NCBI GenBank assembly: GCA_947471745.1
Contig: CANJKZ010000952.1
Coordinates: 1,222,001 to 1,286,000 of the forward strand
Direction of reading: 5' to 3'
Source: Closterium sp. Naga37s-1
Taxonomy: Eukaryota; Streptophyta; Zygnematophyceae; Desmidiales; Closteriaceae
Length of the DNA: 64,000 nt
Each line of letters begins with the position of its first letter. The stretch's first letter is position 1. Shown piece by piece: positions 43,135 through 53,898 of this stretch. A program made the translations under genes and the position numbers. The notes under the pieces were generated by a model. It ran no database searches, was not told the DNA's origin, and saw only the letters and a program-made list of their open reading frames with translations.

Positions 43135-45582
43135 TTGTCCAATTACCCTGTTACTGGTGTAGCATGCACTAGTGTAGAGGAGCAGTCACGGCCGCACCAG
43201 GACAGGGTAGAGCAGGAGTCCCACCCGCAGCAGCAGGTGCAGTTACAGACCCAGCAGGAGAGAGTAGAGGAGGAGTCACGGCCGCAGCAGGAGAGGGTAG
43301 CACAGGAGTCCCGGCCGCAGCAGCGGGTGCAGCTGCAGTCGCAGCAGGAGAGGGCAGAGGCGGAGCCACAGGAGCAGCAGCAGGGGCCGGTACCGTCGCA
43401 GCAGACGCCAGATGAGGCGGAGCAGCAGCGACTGCGACTACGCGACCTCCCCGACCCAGCACATGCACGCTTTGTTCGTGGTCCCCTACCGTCCCCTCCT
43501 TTTCCCCCTGTTGAGTCCCTGTCCTCGTCCCAATGGACTCGTCGTTCTCCCTTCAGTCGTGCTGTGTCCCCAGAGCGTCGTCGGTCCCGTTACTGTGCAG
43601 ACGGTCCGTTCCACCTTGTTCTTCGCTCTCGTGTTCCACCTCCTCCTGTCCTTCCACAGCCTCCTGAGTCGTCCCTCACTGTGCTTCACGACCCGTTGTC
43701 CGACTACCTTCGTGCCTCCCGTCCTGTCGTCTCCCGTGTTTTGTCCGCGTTGGTCACTCACCCGACTGCACCCTTGTCGTCTGTCTCAGCACTTGTTACC
43801 ACTGTCGCTGACTTTGCCTCTTCCCACCGCCTTGACTACGCCGCTCACCTGATGAGTGGCGCTGCTCGTTCTCCGTCCTCTAGGGGTGCTCCTGTCTTTC
43901 CCTTGGAGGTCCTCGAGGACAGGCAGTTTGAGCTTGGTTTCCTTGCGGCCGCTGTTCCTCATCTCTGCGCCATGTTGCTTGCCCCTGAGGGGGATCCAGA
44001 CGCTCTTGACATCCCGATCCCTCGCACTCACGCTGAGGCTGTCTCGGGACCTTGGGCCTCGTACTGGATAGCAGCTGAGGAGGCAGAGATGGCATCTTAT
44101 AGGTCCACAGGCACTTACGTCGACGCAGTCCCACCACCTGGGACGAAAGTCGTCAGTGGCCGATGGCTCTACAAGGTGAAGCGGCCGCCTGGATCACCAC
44201 CAGTGTTCAAGGCGCGCTATGTGGCGAGAGGCTTCAGTCAGCGAGAGGGGGTGGACTTCTTCCAGACCTTCGCTCCCACCCCGAAGATGAGTACTCTTTG
44301 GGTGTTGCTGCATATTGCAGCCCAGCGCGACTACGAGTTGCACTCTCTGCACTTTTCCACCGCGTTCCTTCAGGGGAGCCTGCACGAGCAGATCTGGCTG
44401 CGTCGCCCGCCTGCCTTCACTGGCTCTTTCCCACCTGGGACCCAGTGGCAGCTGCGTCGACCAGTCTACGGCCTGTGTCAGGCTCCACGTGAGTGGCACG
44501 ACACACTTCGCTCGACCCTTGCAGCGCTTGACTTCTTTCCGTCGTCTGCCGACCCGTCACTGTTCGTCCGCCGTGGCTCGACCCCGTTCTTTGTTCTTGT
44601 TTACGTTGACGACCTGGTCTTCGCCACTCCCGACCGACACGCACTGGCCTCCGTGAAGGAGGAACTGCAGAGGAGACACACTTGCACTGACCTTGGTGAG
44701 CTGCAGCACTACCTTGGCCTGCAGATCACTAGGGACAGGGCAGCTCGCACCATTACGCTGACGCAGTCGCATATGGTCGAGCAGATCCTCACGCGGTTTC
44801 GCTTCCCGTTCTCCAAGGTACAGCTCACCCCTCTTGGTGTGGATCATGGGCTCACGGCTCCACCTTCGGACGAGCCATTTGAGTCCAGCGGTCCATATCC
44901 TGAGCTGGTGGGTTGTCTCATGTACCTGATGACCTGCACTCGCCCAGACCTAGCTTACCCTCTTAGCGTCCTTGCGCGCTTTGTTGCGCCTGGGAGACAC
45001 CGACCTTCCCACTGGTACGCGGCTAAGAGGGTGGCGAAGTATGTGGCGAGTACATCAGGCATGGGACTTGTCCTTGGAGGGAAGCAGCCAATTACACTTA
45101 CAGGTTACTCGGACTCGTCGTGGGCCGACGACGCGGAGACGCGTCGGTCTACACAGGGGTACTCCTTTAGCCTCGGGGCAGGTGCTGTTTCGTGGCGGTC
45201 GACTCGGGCGTCGTCTGTCGCCGGTTCCAGCTGTGAGGCCGAGGTGTACGCCACGGCCATGGCCGCTCAGGAGCTTCGCTGGCTGTCTTTCCTTCTCACC
45301 GACCTTGGTGAGCGGCCTCGCTCTCCCCCAGTCTTGTTCGCCGACAACAGGTCTGCTGTCCTGTTGTGTGAGGAGCCCCGACTGGTTGGTAAGGCGAAAC
45401 ACATCCAGCTTCGTTACTTCCTTCTGCGTGAGTTGCAGCAGCGTGGCCAGGCCCGCGTGGTCCGTGTGGTCTCTGAGGCCAACACTGCAGATATCTTCAC
45501 CAAGGCGTTGCCGCCTTGTGACCACCAGCGTTTCTGCACCCAGCTTGGCCTTGTGCCTGCCCGTCCTCACTTGCTTACGTAG
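43135..45582 (+). CDS. RT-RNase H polyprotein fragment of A7, uninterrupted
   Basis: An 815-codon open frame without an ATG at its 5' end, because the polyprotein is truncated. It starts with ~100 residues rich in Gln/Glu (QEESRPQQERV-like repeats), the position where other copies have CAG runs. RT then follows: [73 protein letters not shown], catalytic YVDD at 44,602-44,613, [20 protein letters not shown]. RNase H follows: [65 protein letters not shown] makes cDNA from element RNA, and RNase H removes the RNA strand. Without gag, protease and integrase it could act only in trans. Confidence 0.9.
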   Translation: MSNYPVTGVACTSVEEQSRPHQDRVEQESHPQQQVQLQTQQERVEEESRPQQERVAQESRPQQRVQLQSQQERAEAEPQEQQQGPVPSQQTPDEAEQQRLRLRDLPDPAHARFVRGPLPSPPFPPVESLSSSQWTRRSPFSRAVSPERRRSRYCADGPFHLVLRSRVPPPPVLPQPPESSLTVLHDPLSDYLRASRPVVSRVLSALVTHPTAPLSSVSALVTTVADFASSHRLDYAAHLMSGAARSPSSRGAPVFPLEVLEDRQFELGFLAAAVPHLCAMLLAPEGDPDALDIPIPRTHAEAVSGPWASYWIAAEEAEMASYRSTGTYVDAVPPPGTKVVSGRWLYKVKRPPGSPPVFKARYVARGFSQREGVDFFQTFAPTPKMSTLWVLLHIAAQRDYELHSLHFSTAFLQGSLHEQIWLRRPPAFTGSFPPGTQWQLRRPVYGLCQAPREWHDTLRSTLAALDFFPSSADPSLFVRRGSTPFFVLVYVDDLVFATPDRHALASVKEELQRRHTCTDLGELQHYLGLQITRDRAARTITLTQSHMVEQILTRFRFPFSKVQLTPLGVDHGLTAPPSDEPFESSGPYPELVGCLMYLMTCTRPDLAYPLSVLARFVAPGRHRPSHWYAAKRVAKYVASTSGMGLVLGGKQPITLTGYSDSSWADDAETRRSTQGYSFSLGAGAVSWRSTRASSVAGSSCEAEVYATAMAAQELRWLSFLLTDLGERPRSPPVLFADNRSAVLLCEEPRLVGKAKHIQLRYFLLRELQQRGQARVVRVVSEANTADIFTKALPPCDHQRFCTQLGLVPARPHLLT

Positions 45583-45796
45583 AGATGCCTTGTCCTGCAT
45601 GTCTTGTACTCTTGCATCTATATATGTTTGCTATATACCTGCATGTGGACTGGCCTTGTGGCCCCTTGCTTGCTCTCGGAGTGTGTGGTGACTTTGAGCT
45701 CCACCCTGAGATTTGTCTTGTTCTTGTGGACTGGTCTTGTGACCGTTGCTTGCTCTTGTTGTTTCTACAGGACTGCCGTCACCTAGACTATGGGGG

Positions 45797-45937
45797 TGTG
45801 TCAAACTATATTTATATAGCTTGTGTAGTTCTAGTCTAGGTGTCCTTCCTTGTATTATTTTGTACTTGCACTAGGGTTAGGTTTTGCATATATCTTGTTT
45901 GTACTTTCTATTTTTAGTTAACTTTTACATTGTGACA
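45797..45937 (+). repeat. 3' LTR of A7 (141 bp)
   Basis: Directly after CTATGGGGG. Shares TCTAGTCTAGGTG and TTAGGTTTTG-like segments with the A5 LTR, supporting one subfamily for A5 and A7. Confidence 0.8.
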
Positions 45938-46258
45938 ATATATGCACTCGCGTAGCGGAGGGGGCTTCTTGAGGGGGGGGGAGTGTAAGAAAGTTTTCGG
46001 CATTCCTTACCCCGTACGTCAACACCGCGTACAGCAGCAGCCGTTGTTCGCCCGTTACTCCTAACGGGGCTTCGCCAACCTTCGCGCGCACTATTCACCA
46101 AACCGTGCACCGCTGGCCCGGTTGTGTCGGCCTACGCTTCGGGACTAGCCCAAACCTTGATGCCAGCATCGCACTAGCTAGCTCGCATGCACCGCGCTAC
46201 CGTTGCATGTTCGCACATAAGTATTCGCTCATGCCTTCGCTCATACTTTGTACTCGTT
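45938..46258. other. Short spacer between A7 and A8
   Basis: No coding region. Contains cttgagggggggggag followed by TGTAAGAAAG at ~45,983, which looks like a polypurine tract plus LTR start of another, unidentified LTR element (plus strand). Not supported by any pol domain. Confidence 0.4.
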
Positions 46259-46391
46259 TGTGTCAAAAGTATGAGGCAGGAATGGCTTCACTAGCATGAG
46301 TGACAAGTACAAGTAGGCAACCCTAAAAAGGTTGTACCCTATATGAGCTTCCCCACAACAGCCTACAGATATACAAATGCAATTTGACACA
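46259..46391 (-). repeat. 3' LTR of A8 (133 bp)
   Basis: Minus strand: starts TGTGTCAAATTGCATT and ends ACTTTTGACACA, so the terminal inverted repeat extends beyond TG...CA to TGTGTCAAA/TTTGACACA. Confidence 0.85.
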
Positions 46392-46840
46392 CCCCCATAG
46401 GCAAAGTGGGGGATAGCAAGAACAATCAATCGTCACAAGACCAGTCAAACAAAGGAACAAAGCAAAGCAGAGCTCAGGGTGGACCTCAAGATCACCACGC
46501 AGTCCGAGCACAAGCAAGAGGCCACAAGGCCAGTTGACATGCAGAGTTATAAAAGCACAGGCAGTATGGTGATCACAACCTAGCAAGAGTAAGCATGCAA
46601 GTATAGATATATAGATCACAGTACAAGGCAAAGTCAAGCAGCAAGCAAGTGAGGCAGAGTAGGCACAAGGCCTAGAGCATTGCAGAAACGCTGATGATCA
46701 CAAGACCCAACGGCCTTGGTGAAGATATCAGCAGTGTTGGCCCGAGAGGCCACGTAAGCAATGCGAAGCTGACCACGCTGCTGCAACTCTCTAGCAAGAA
46801 AGTAACGAAGAGGAATGTGCTTCGTTCTGTGCTCCAGTCT

Positions 46841-48602
46841 CTACTCCCGATACAAGGCAATCATGGGCTTGTTGTCAACGTACAGAACTGGAGGAGAACG
46901 AGGCCGATCACCCAAGTCGGTCAGCACGTAGGTCAGCCAGCGTAACTCTTGTGCAGCTATAGCCCCATCGTATATCTCGGCCTCACAGCTGGAACCAAGC
47001 ACAGAAGACGAACGAGTAGACATCCATGAGAGAAAAGCAGAGCCGAAACCCTGTAACAACCACTGAGTCACCTGGTCGTCGGCCCAAGAAGCGTCGGAGT
47101 GTCCTATGAGTACAACTGAGCCCCATCCTCCAAGCACAAGCCCCATGCCCGATGTACTGCACAAGTAACGCAGCACCCTCTTAGCAGCCCGCCAGTGGTC
47201 TGGTCGGTGTCTCCCGGGCGCAACGTAGCGCGCCAGGATGCTGAGAGGGTACGCGAGGTCAGGTCGAGTGCAAGTCATCAGGTACATGAGGCAGCCCATA
47301 AGCTCTGGATACTGACCACTCGGCTCTACGAACTCGTCCGAAGGTGGAGCTCAGAGCGAGTGGCCTGTAGGCAGAGGAGTGGACTGTGGCGAGGAGAACT
47401 GGAAGCCGAAGCGCTGAAGGATCTGGTGCACCATGTGTGAGTGAGTCATAGTGACGGTGCACCGTGCTCTGTCCCGGGTGATCTGCAAGCCAAGATAGAT
47501 GTGCAGCTCACCCAATTCAGTGCAGGTGTGTCTCTTTTGCAGCTCCGGCTTTACAAGGGTCAGCGCCTCAGTGTCGGCAGTAGCAAAGACCAAGTCGTCG
47601 ACGTATGCGAGGATGTAGAACGGCGGCAGAGAAGGGTCGGTGCGCAGAAACAGCGACGGGTCAGCAGTCGAAGGAGTAAACCCAAGAGCCGCAAGTGTCG
47701 TCGTCAGTGTGTCGTGCCACTCGCGGGGCGCCTGGCGGAGACCGTAGACTGGCCGCCAGAGGCTCCACTGGGTACCCTCAGGAAACGACGCAATGAAGCC
47801 AGGTGGGCGGCGCAGCCATATCTCCTCGTGAAGGCTGCCTTGCAAGAAAGTTGTGGAAAAGTCGAGGGAGTGCAGCTCGTAGTCACGCTGTGCTGCAACG
47901 TGCAGTAACACCCGAAGAGTGGTCATCTTCGGGGTGGGGGAGAATGTCTGGAAGAAGTCGACCCCCTGTCGCTGACTGAAGCCTCGTACAACGTAGCGCG
48001 CCTTGAAGGCAGGCGGAGAACCCGGCGGCCGCTTCACTCTGAAAATCCACATGTCATCGACTATGTTCGCCCCAGGAGGGGGAACTGCGTCGACATAGGT
48101 ACCTGTGGACTTCCAGGAAGCTATCGCTGCGACCATGGCTGTCTGCCACTGAGAGGTCACCCGTGATCGCCTCTGCGTGGGTGCGCGGGGTCGGGATGTC
48201 TAGTGCATCCGGGTCTCCCTCAAGGAAAAGCAGCACGGATGCGAGATGAGGTACAGCAGCCACTAGGCACTCGAGCTCAAACTGCCTGTCCTCAAGGACG
48301 TCACTGCCAAGGGCCAGCTCACCCCCGACGGACGGAGTACAGTCAGACTCAGACCCTGTAACAAGACTAGCGAAGTAGTCTAGACGACAGGTGGCAGCAA
48401 AGTCAATGAGCTCAGTGACTAAGGCAGATGCAGCAGCACACTCAAAGGAAGGGTCAGTGACAAGGTTGGCCATGAAACGCGTGACTGTAGGACTAGCAGC
48501 ACGAGCAAGGTCGGACTCAGGGTCAGGAACGTCAGAAAGAGTGGACTCCAGAGGAGACGGCAGAGCAACACGTTGTGGAACAGAGGAAGGAAGAAGTGCC
48601 AT
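46841..48602 (-). pseudogene. RT-RNase H of A8
   Basis: 48,602-48,054 encodes the RT approach region (IPTPRTHAEAITGDL). RT proper runs 48,160-47,351: VKRPPGSPPAFKARYVVRGF, LHSLDFSTTFLQGSLHEEIW, YVDD at 47,594-47,605, [17 protein letters not shown] frame break near 47,345 separates it from RNase H (47,299-46,841): [40 protein letters not shown], then a stop at RE. The remaining RNase H tail continues toward 46,690. Confidence 0.85.
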
Positions 48603-48859
48603 ACTGTGTGTGCCGGGGACTGGTGGAGGACGAATACGACAAGCACGACTAACAGTGCAAACAGGCGATGCATGACGAGACGTAGGCTCAGGACGCTCTG
48701 TGAAGGAGTCTGCCTGCTCAGGGTAAGGAGAAGGAGCAGGCGGAGTGGAGTGAGGCAGTAACGGCGGCTGTGACTGGTCAGTCGGAGGACACAGTAGAGG
48801 TGGAGTAAGGCCAGTGGAAGACGGAAGACTAAGAACCTGGCGAAGGTTCTTAGTAACTC

Positions 48860-49420
48860 ACAAGACCAGATTCTCCAGCTTCAGTAACTCCAGCACCAGT
48901 ACCTCCAGCAGCTCCAGCATCTCCAGCTCCAGCACCTCCAGCACCAGCAGCTCCACTACCTCCAGCACCTCCAGCTCCAGCACCTCCAGCACCAGCAGCT
49001 CCAGTACCTCCAGTACCTCCAGCACCAGCAGCTCCAGCACCTCCAGCACCTCCAGCTCCAGTACCTCCAGTACCTCCAACTCCAGCACCTCCAGTACCTC
49101 CAGTACCTCCAGCTCCAGCACCTCCAGCACCAGCAGCTCCATTACCTCCAGCACCTCCAGCACCAGTACCCCAACCAGAGCGGCCTCGTCGAAGAACCCA
49201 CGCGCAAAGCTGCTGCGACGAGAGAGGCTCCTATCGATGAGACTGCCGCTGCTGTTAAACGCCAGAACCCCCAGCAGGAGTACCCACACTCCACCACCAC
49301 TAGGACGCGCAGCACCCCCAGAAGCAGCACCCCCAGAAGGAGCACCCCCAGAACCAGCACCCCCGGAGTCAGCACCCCCAGGACCAGCACCTCCAGTGTC
49401 ACCACCCCCACCATCACTGG
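48860..49420 (-). repeat. Gly/Ala spacer of A8
   Basis: ggtgctggagctggaggt-type repeats on the minus strand, with a block encoding [20 protein letters not shown] (49,310-49,400). Same position as in A1, A6 and A9. Confidence 0.8.
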
Positions 49421-49797
49421 AGTCTACAGCAACAGGCTGCAGAGGCGGCGAAGACGGGCGAGGCAGAAAACCAGGAGGGGTCTCCAAGCGCGGTGAGCGG
49501 CGAGTGGCCGCTGTGCCATCAGCAGCAGCGTCACCCCCCTCAGCTGAGCCAGAGCTGTTAGAGGAGACCTCCAGAGGCTCAACCAAGGGGGGTGGGTCTA
49601 CGTGAGACACACCTGAGGGAGCAGGTCCCTGTGGGGGGAGAGGGTTTACCGGGGGGGGACCTGGAACCAGGAAGAGAGGCGGGGGGGGGGGGGGGGACAG
49701 GGGAAGACGCGTGGGGGTGGAGACGGTAGAAGCAAACTGACTCGTCAAAGGTGACGTCCTGGGAGGACAGGACGCTGCGCGTGGCAGGGTGGTAAAA

Positions 49798-50682
49798 CTA
49801 CCAGGGCGGGGCATAGGTGGGGAAGCCAAGGAATACGCAGCGGATAGTGCGAGGAGAGAGCTTGCCCGCGGTAGGATCGCGGACAAGGGCAAGCGAGCCC
49901 CATGCCCGAAACGTCGACGCATCGCTAACCTCCCCCGTCCAACGCAGTGTAGGCGAGGTCTCTGGCACAGAGACACGGAGCCAGAGGTTGAGCTGACTCT
50001 GCGGAGCGTATCGGACCGCAAATGGCCACAGAAAATGGGGAGCAACCGTGTGGATCATGGAGGTGCGAGCAACCTCCATGATCAAACCAATGCGACGCTC
50101 AGCAATCCCATTTTTCTTTGGAGAGGCCGGAAGCGTGAACGACTGGGCGGTGCCCTCCTCACAATAAAATTCCTCAAGGAGGCGAGAGGAAAACTCACCG
50201 CCTCTGTCAGAGTGCAATCGCAGGACCTGAAGGTCCTTCTGAAACCGTGCGCTCAGCTGGCGACGAACAGTGCGGATTTAGGGAATCAAAACACTGCGGA
50301 CATCCGCCTTGCTCTGCAAGGGGAAGACCGTGGTGTAGCGCGTGTAGTCGTCAACAACCAGCATAAAGTAGCGCTCGTGGTCCTGTCCACGGACGCAGGC
50401 GGGGCCCCACACGTCCATGTGGAGAGTCTGCAGAGGAGTAGTGGTCGGAGGAAACGAGGAGGAGTGAGGAGCGGCGCGTTGCCGCCCCTCGACGCAAAGA
50501 AGGCACGGCGGTGCAAGCGACCGCGGGAGCGGGGGCAGGGACCTGAGGAGGCCTGAGACAAGGAGACGAGAGTGCATGCTACGCAGAGGCGGCAAGGAGG
50601 GGTGACCCAGACGGTGGCGCCAGAGGAGAGACGGGTGCGTGAGTAACCGACACGAGCAAGACGCAGCTACCTGACCGGACAC
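49798..50682 (-). pseudogene. Integrase of A8
   Basis: WRHRLGHPSLPPLRSMHSRL (pre-integrase), HMDVWGPA (first catalytic Asp), YFMLVVDDYTRYTTVFPL, a stop at ~50,278, then MHSDRGGEF (second Asp) and KKNGIAERRIGLIMEV (catalytic Glu). The conserved QQNG is KKNG here. C-terminal blocks reach 49,798 and continue in another frame. Confidence 0.8.
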
Positions 50683-50688
50683 AGCTAC

Positions 50689-51702
50689 CTATGCAGACTC
50701 AGTGGTCGGTGTGTACAGGCTAGACCTGGGTCTCCGAGTGAACGTGGCGAGGTGGGCGCCAGTCCGTGAGTCCGTACAGATCGCCACAAGCTCACCCCTA
50801 GGAGTAGTCACAGTGACAAACTGGTCCTGGAGGACAGCGTTATCCACCAAGTTCGTAGCGAACGAGGGGAGGTGGAGACCTGTGAGTGAGCCGGAAGGGG
50901 CTGCCGGACACGGGAGAACGGTGGAAGCACGTGCTACTACTGGGCCCCCAGAGGGATTAGCCAGAGTGACCGGGACAGGTGCAGTGAGCGGAGTGACTGT
51001 GGTGCAGTCGAGGAAGAAGCAGCGAGTCGAGCCTGAGTCAAGCGTGAAGGTGTGCAAGGCCTCCGCAGGAGCTGCACCTGTGCTAGCAGGCTCACAGGCA
51101 CCTAGACTAGTAGCCTCTACACCACTAGGGACGTGTCGCTGAGAAACCCACTCCCGAAGCTGCTGCGGCGAGAGAGATTGGCTGACGCTGCTGCCGCTGC
51201 TGTCCACCCCAAGAAACTCCGCCTCCACCAGCGGTACCACCTGTACGAGTAGACGCACAGGTACCTACACCCGCCTTCTCAACCAGCTGCTGCACCTCCC
51301 CTAACAATGGACGGTGCTGCCGCAGTGGCCGGGTGGCAGGAGAGAGGGAGGAGTAGTGTCTAACCACGGCGTCGTAAAGAGTCTGGGCCGACGTCACCTG
51401 GCGAAAGTGAGCCCGTTGGTCGACTGGTAGGTGAGCTAGGAAGGCAAGCTATGCGACAGCGTCGCGCTCCGTCCACTGTGTGTAGGCAAGGCGGTCCGCC
51501 TGGTACCGCCACTGCACGTCCTCTCCAGCGTCAGCAGCGAGCTCAGTATGAGTCGTGGGGGCCTGAAGGGACCCTGGTGTGGGCTCGAGCAGAGAGACTC
51601 TCTAATGTAACGCTGGAGATAAATGTGGAGGCACGTACGCCACAACCCGAACTTGAAAGGGCGTCCGTGTGCGTCGACTGGCAAGACCGCGATAATGGCC
51701 AT
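50689..51702 (-). pseudogene. gag-protease of A8 (gag internally deleted)
   Basis: The frame begins at 51,702 (MAIIAVLPVDAHGRPF, parallel to the A1 gag start) and breaks near 51,436. A later piece in another frame reads TSAQTLYDAVVRHYSSLSPA. The central gag and zinc knuckle are missing. The sequence jumps to a protease region (51,258-50,689) with ALHTFTLDSGSTRCFFLD, where D-S-G is retained, followed by VARASTVLPCPAAPSGSLTG. Confidence 0.75.
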
Positions 51703-51869
51703 GACGGGCAGTGGCAGTCAGCAGCAGCGGGCGCAAGGGCGGTAGTGGCAGCTGCATTGGCTGAAGTGGCTGCTGCAGTGGGCGTAGCGGCAGCAGTGGT
51801 AGGAGCGGCGGCTGCAGGGCAGCGGGGCGTGCAGGCGCGGCACGCTGAGCAGTGGCAGTAGTGCACGGG

Positions 51870-52620
51870 CAGCAGCTCGCGGGCAGCTAGGGCGGCGCGC
51901 TAACGGCTTGAGTAGCGCGCGGGCGGCCAGGGCAGCACGCGGGCAGCTAGGGCAGCACGCGGTAGCTAGGCACGCGGGGCGTGTAGGGCAGCAGGGCGCA
52001 CGGGGGGCGCGGGCAGCAGGGCGCGTGGGGCGCGCGGCAGAAGGGCGTGCGTGGGCAGCCGGCGACGCGGGCTGCAGGGCGCACAGGCAGCAGGCGCGCG
52101 CTGGCTGCAGGGCACGGAGGGCGCGCGGGCAGTAGGGCGCGCGGGGCGCGGGGCAGCAGGGCGCGCAGGGCGTGTGGGCAGCAGGGCGCACGCGGGGCGC
52201 AGGCCAGCAGGGCACGCTGGCAGCAGGGCGCGCGCGGGCAGCAGGGCGCACACAGGCAGTAGGCCACGCTGGCAGTCGAGTCGCGCGCGGGCTGCAGGGA
52301 GTGCGGGCAGCAAGACGCTTGGGGCGCGGGTAGCAGAGCGCGTGGGTCGTGGGCAGCGCAGGCGCGGGCAGGTCGCAAGCAGCTGCGCGCGCGAGTAGCG
52401 CCTAGGGCAGCGCGCCGGCAGCGTGTGGAACAGCGCGCGAGACAGGGCAGGTGCGAACGCGTGGGCCAGGGCGGCTCTAGCGGGCAGCCAGGTCGCAATC
52501 GGTAGGGGCAGGGCAGAATAAACGGGACGCTGGTAGGGCAGTAACTATCGAATTTCGGGCAGGGCAGGAAGGAACCGGGCAGAACAAAACTAATGGTGGG
52601 CCCTAACGGAGCGGTCCTAC
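51870..52620 (-). repeat. GC-rich leader repeats of A8
   Basis: Irregular repeats of gcgcgcgggcagcagggc type fill the interval between PBS and gag, as in A1. Unit boundaries are more decayed than the 36-bp units of A1. Arg/Pro/Cys-rich ORFs on both strands are by-products. Confidence 0.75.
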
Positions 52621-52630
52621 GCAGGGACCT

Positions 52631-52643
52631 GCTCTGAATACCA
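52631..52643 (-). promoter_or_regulatory. Primer-binding site of A8
   Basis: Minus strand TGGTATTCAGAGC immediately after the 5' LTR: a one-base insertion variant of the TGGTATCAGAGC site complementary to initiator Met-tRNA. Confidence 0.8.
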
Positions 52644-52740
52644 TGTCAGAAGTATGAGGCGGGATTGGCTTCACTAGCATGAGTGACAAGTACAAGTAGG
52701 CAATGGGTTGTACCCTAGTGCAATTTGACAGTTTGACACA
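52644..52740 (-). repeat. 5' LTR of A8 (97 bp, internally shortened)
   Basis: Minus strand: starts TGTGTCAAACTGTCAAATTG and ends ACTTCTGACA. The right-hand part (TGCCTACTTGTACTTGTCAC onward) matches the 3' LTR closely, but a central section is missing. The phrase ctagtgcaatt occurs both inside it and just outside the element at 52,741. Confidence 0.8.
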
Positions 52741-52950
52741 CTAGTGCAATTCTTGCTTCTTTGATTCATTGCACCCGTAACAATCTGCTATAATCATCTC
52801 GGTCATTTACATTCACTCTGACCTGAGGTCGGCACTTCCGCTGCAACATCACATGCGATCAACCCTGAGCCAATCCCTGGCTAAGTCCTTTATAGGATTG
52901 TAACAGAGGTTAAAAGAAAATGAGCAAAAATCCACACTAATAAGGCATTC
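52741..52950. other. Host-like strip between A8 and the compact LTR element
   Basis: About 210 bp of ordinary-composition sequence without a frame or repeat apart from a short ctagtgcaatt phrase. It ends with the target-site copy CATTC at 52,946-52,950. Confidence 0.5.
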
Positions 52951-53160
52951 TGGTAGAAACTAAGGAGCCTAGGTTTAGGAGAAACCTAGGCTAGGAGGAA
53001 GAGTGTCGAGAGTAGCGTGAGAGAAAGAGGGCTTCACTAAGAAAACAGAGTACAAGATATAGCAAGGGGAAAGATGGCAAAGGGAGGTACACCACCTATA
53101 GAAACTAGATGTTACTACACTAACAGACTAACATGCAGTTATATAAATATAAATTCAACA
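52951..53160 (-). repeat. 3' LTR of the compact element (210 bp)
   Basis: Plus-strand ends tggtagaaactaagg and ataaattcaaca. About 96% identical to the partner at 54,419-54,628, with equal length. The polypurine tract lies at 53,161-53,172. Confidence 0.9.
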
Positions 53161-53180
53161 TCCCCCCTTAACTGCATGCA

Positions 53181-53898
53181 AGATGTACATGATGACGTGC
53201 AGACGACCTGGCCACGCGTACCCTCTTAGCCTCCTCGCTCGCTACGTGGCTCCCGGTAGACACCGAAAGGTGCACTCGGAAGCTGCGAAGAGGGTGTTGC
53301 GTTTCTTGTACAGCACATCGGGCATGGGGCTCGTGCTTGGAGGACGGGGTTCAGTTGTTCTCACCAGTCACTCAGACGCTTCTTTGGCTGGCGACCAGAC
53401 GACTCAACGGTCGACACAGGGGTACAGTTTCAGCCTCGGCACTGGTTCTGTCTCGTGGAGGTCCACTCGCTCTTCTTCTGTACTTAGTTCCAGCTGTGAG
53501 GCCGAGATCTACGCTGGGGCTATGGCTGCACAGGAGCTCCACTGGCTGACCTACCTGCTGACCGACTTGGGTGAGCGGCCTCGTTCTCCTCCAGTTCTGT
53601 ACGTCGACAACAAGGCCATGATTGCCTTGTGTCAGGACCAGAGACTGGAGCACAGAACGAAGCACATTGCTCTTCGTTACTTCCTCACGCGAGAGCTGCA
53701 GTAGCGTGGTCAGCTTCGTCTTGCTTACGTGGCCACACAGGCCAACACTGCTGATGTCTTCACCAAGGCCCTTGGGTCTAGTGATCAACAGCGTTTCTGC
53801 ACTGCTCTTGGGCTTGTGCCCACTCTGCCTCACCTGCTTGTCTCTTGATCTTGCCTTGCACTTGTTGTACTTTGGTATATATGATTATACCTGCATGA
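53181..53898 (+). pseudogene. Captured Copia RNase H (antisense inside the compact element)
   Basis: Plus-strand frame closely resembling A6 and A4: [83 protein letters not shown] follows after FLTRELQ (53,702-53,704), and the same frame then resumes ([20 protein letters not shown]) to a stop at ~53,847. Homology begins at MYMMTC and runs past the stop into the Copia 3' untranslated region (tacctgcatg at ~53,890). The A-lineage LTR is not included. The segment lies opposite to the host element's transcription. Confidence 0.85.

Larger units (their letters stand above)
43135..45937 (+). mobile_element. Ty1/Copia element A7 (3' half, best preserved)
   Basis: Truncated on the 5' side upstream of the Q/E-rich segment, but with a complete RT-RNase H frame and 3' LTR (45,797-45,937, start TGTGTCAAACTATATT, end TTGTGACA). 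A TAG lies just upstream of 43,135 in the same frame, marking the truncation point. Confidence 0.9.
46259..52740 (-). mobile_element. Ty1/Copia element A8, both LTRs present
   Basis: The only copy in the window bounded by two LTRs: 3' LTR 46,259-46,391, 5' LTR 52,644-52,740, total ~6.48 kb. Minus-strand order: 5' LTR, PBS (52,631-52,643), GC-rich leader, gag, protease, integrase, Gly/Ala spacer, RT, RNase H, CTATGGGGG tract, 3' LTR. The 5' LTR is ~36 bp shorter than the 3' LTR. Flanking pentamers (tcgtt on the left, ctagt on the right) do not match, so no target duplication is visible. The coding region has several stops and a large gag deletion. Confidence 0.9.

Noticed and set aside
48814..49605. 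Ser/Thr-rich plus-strand protein
   Set aside because: Antisense reading of the A8 Gly/Ala spacer.
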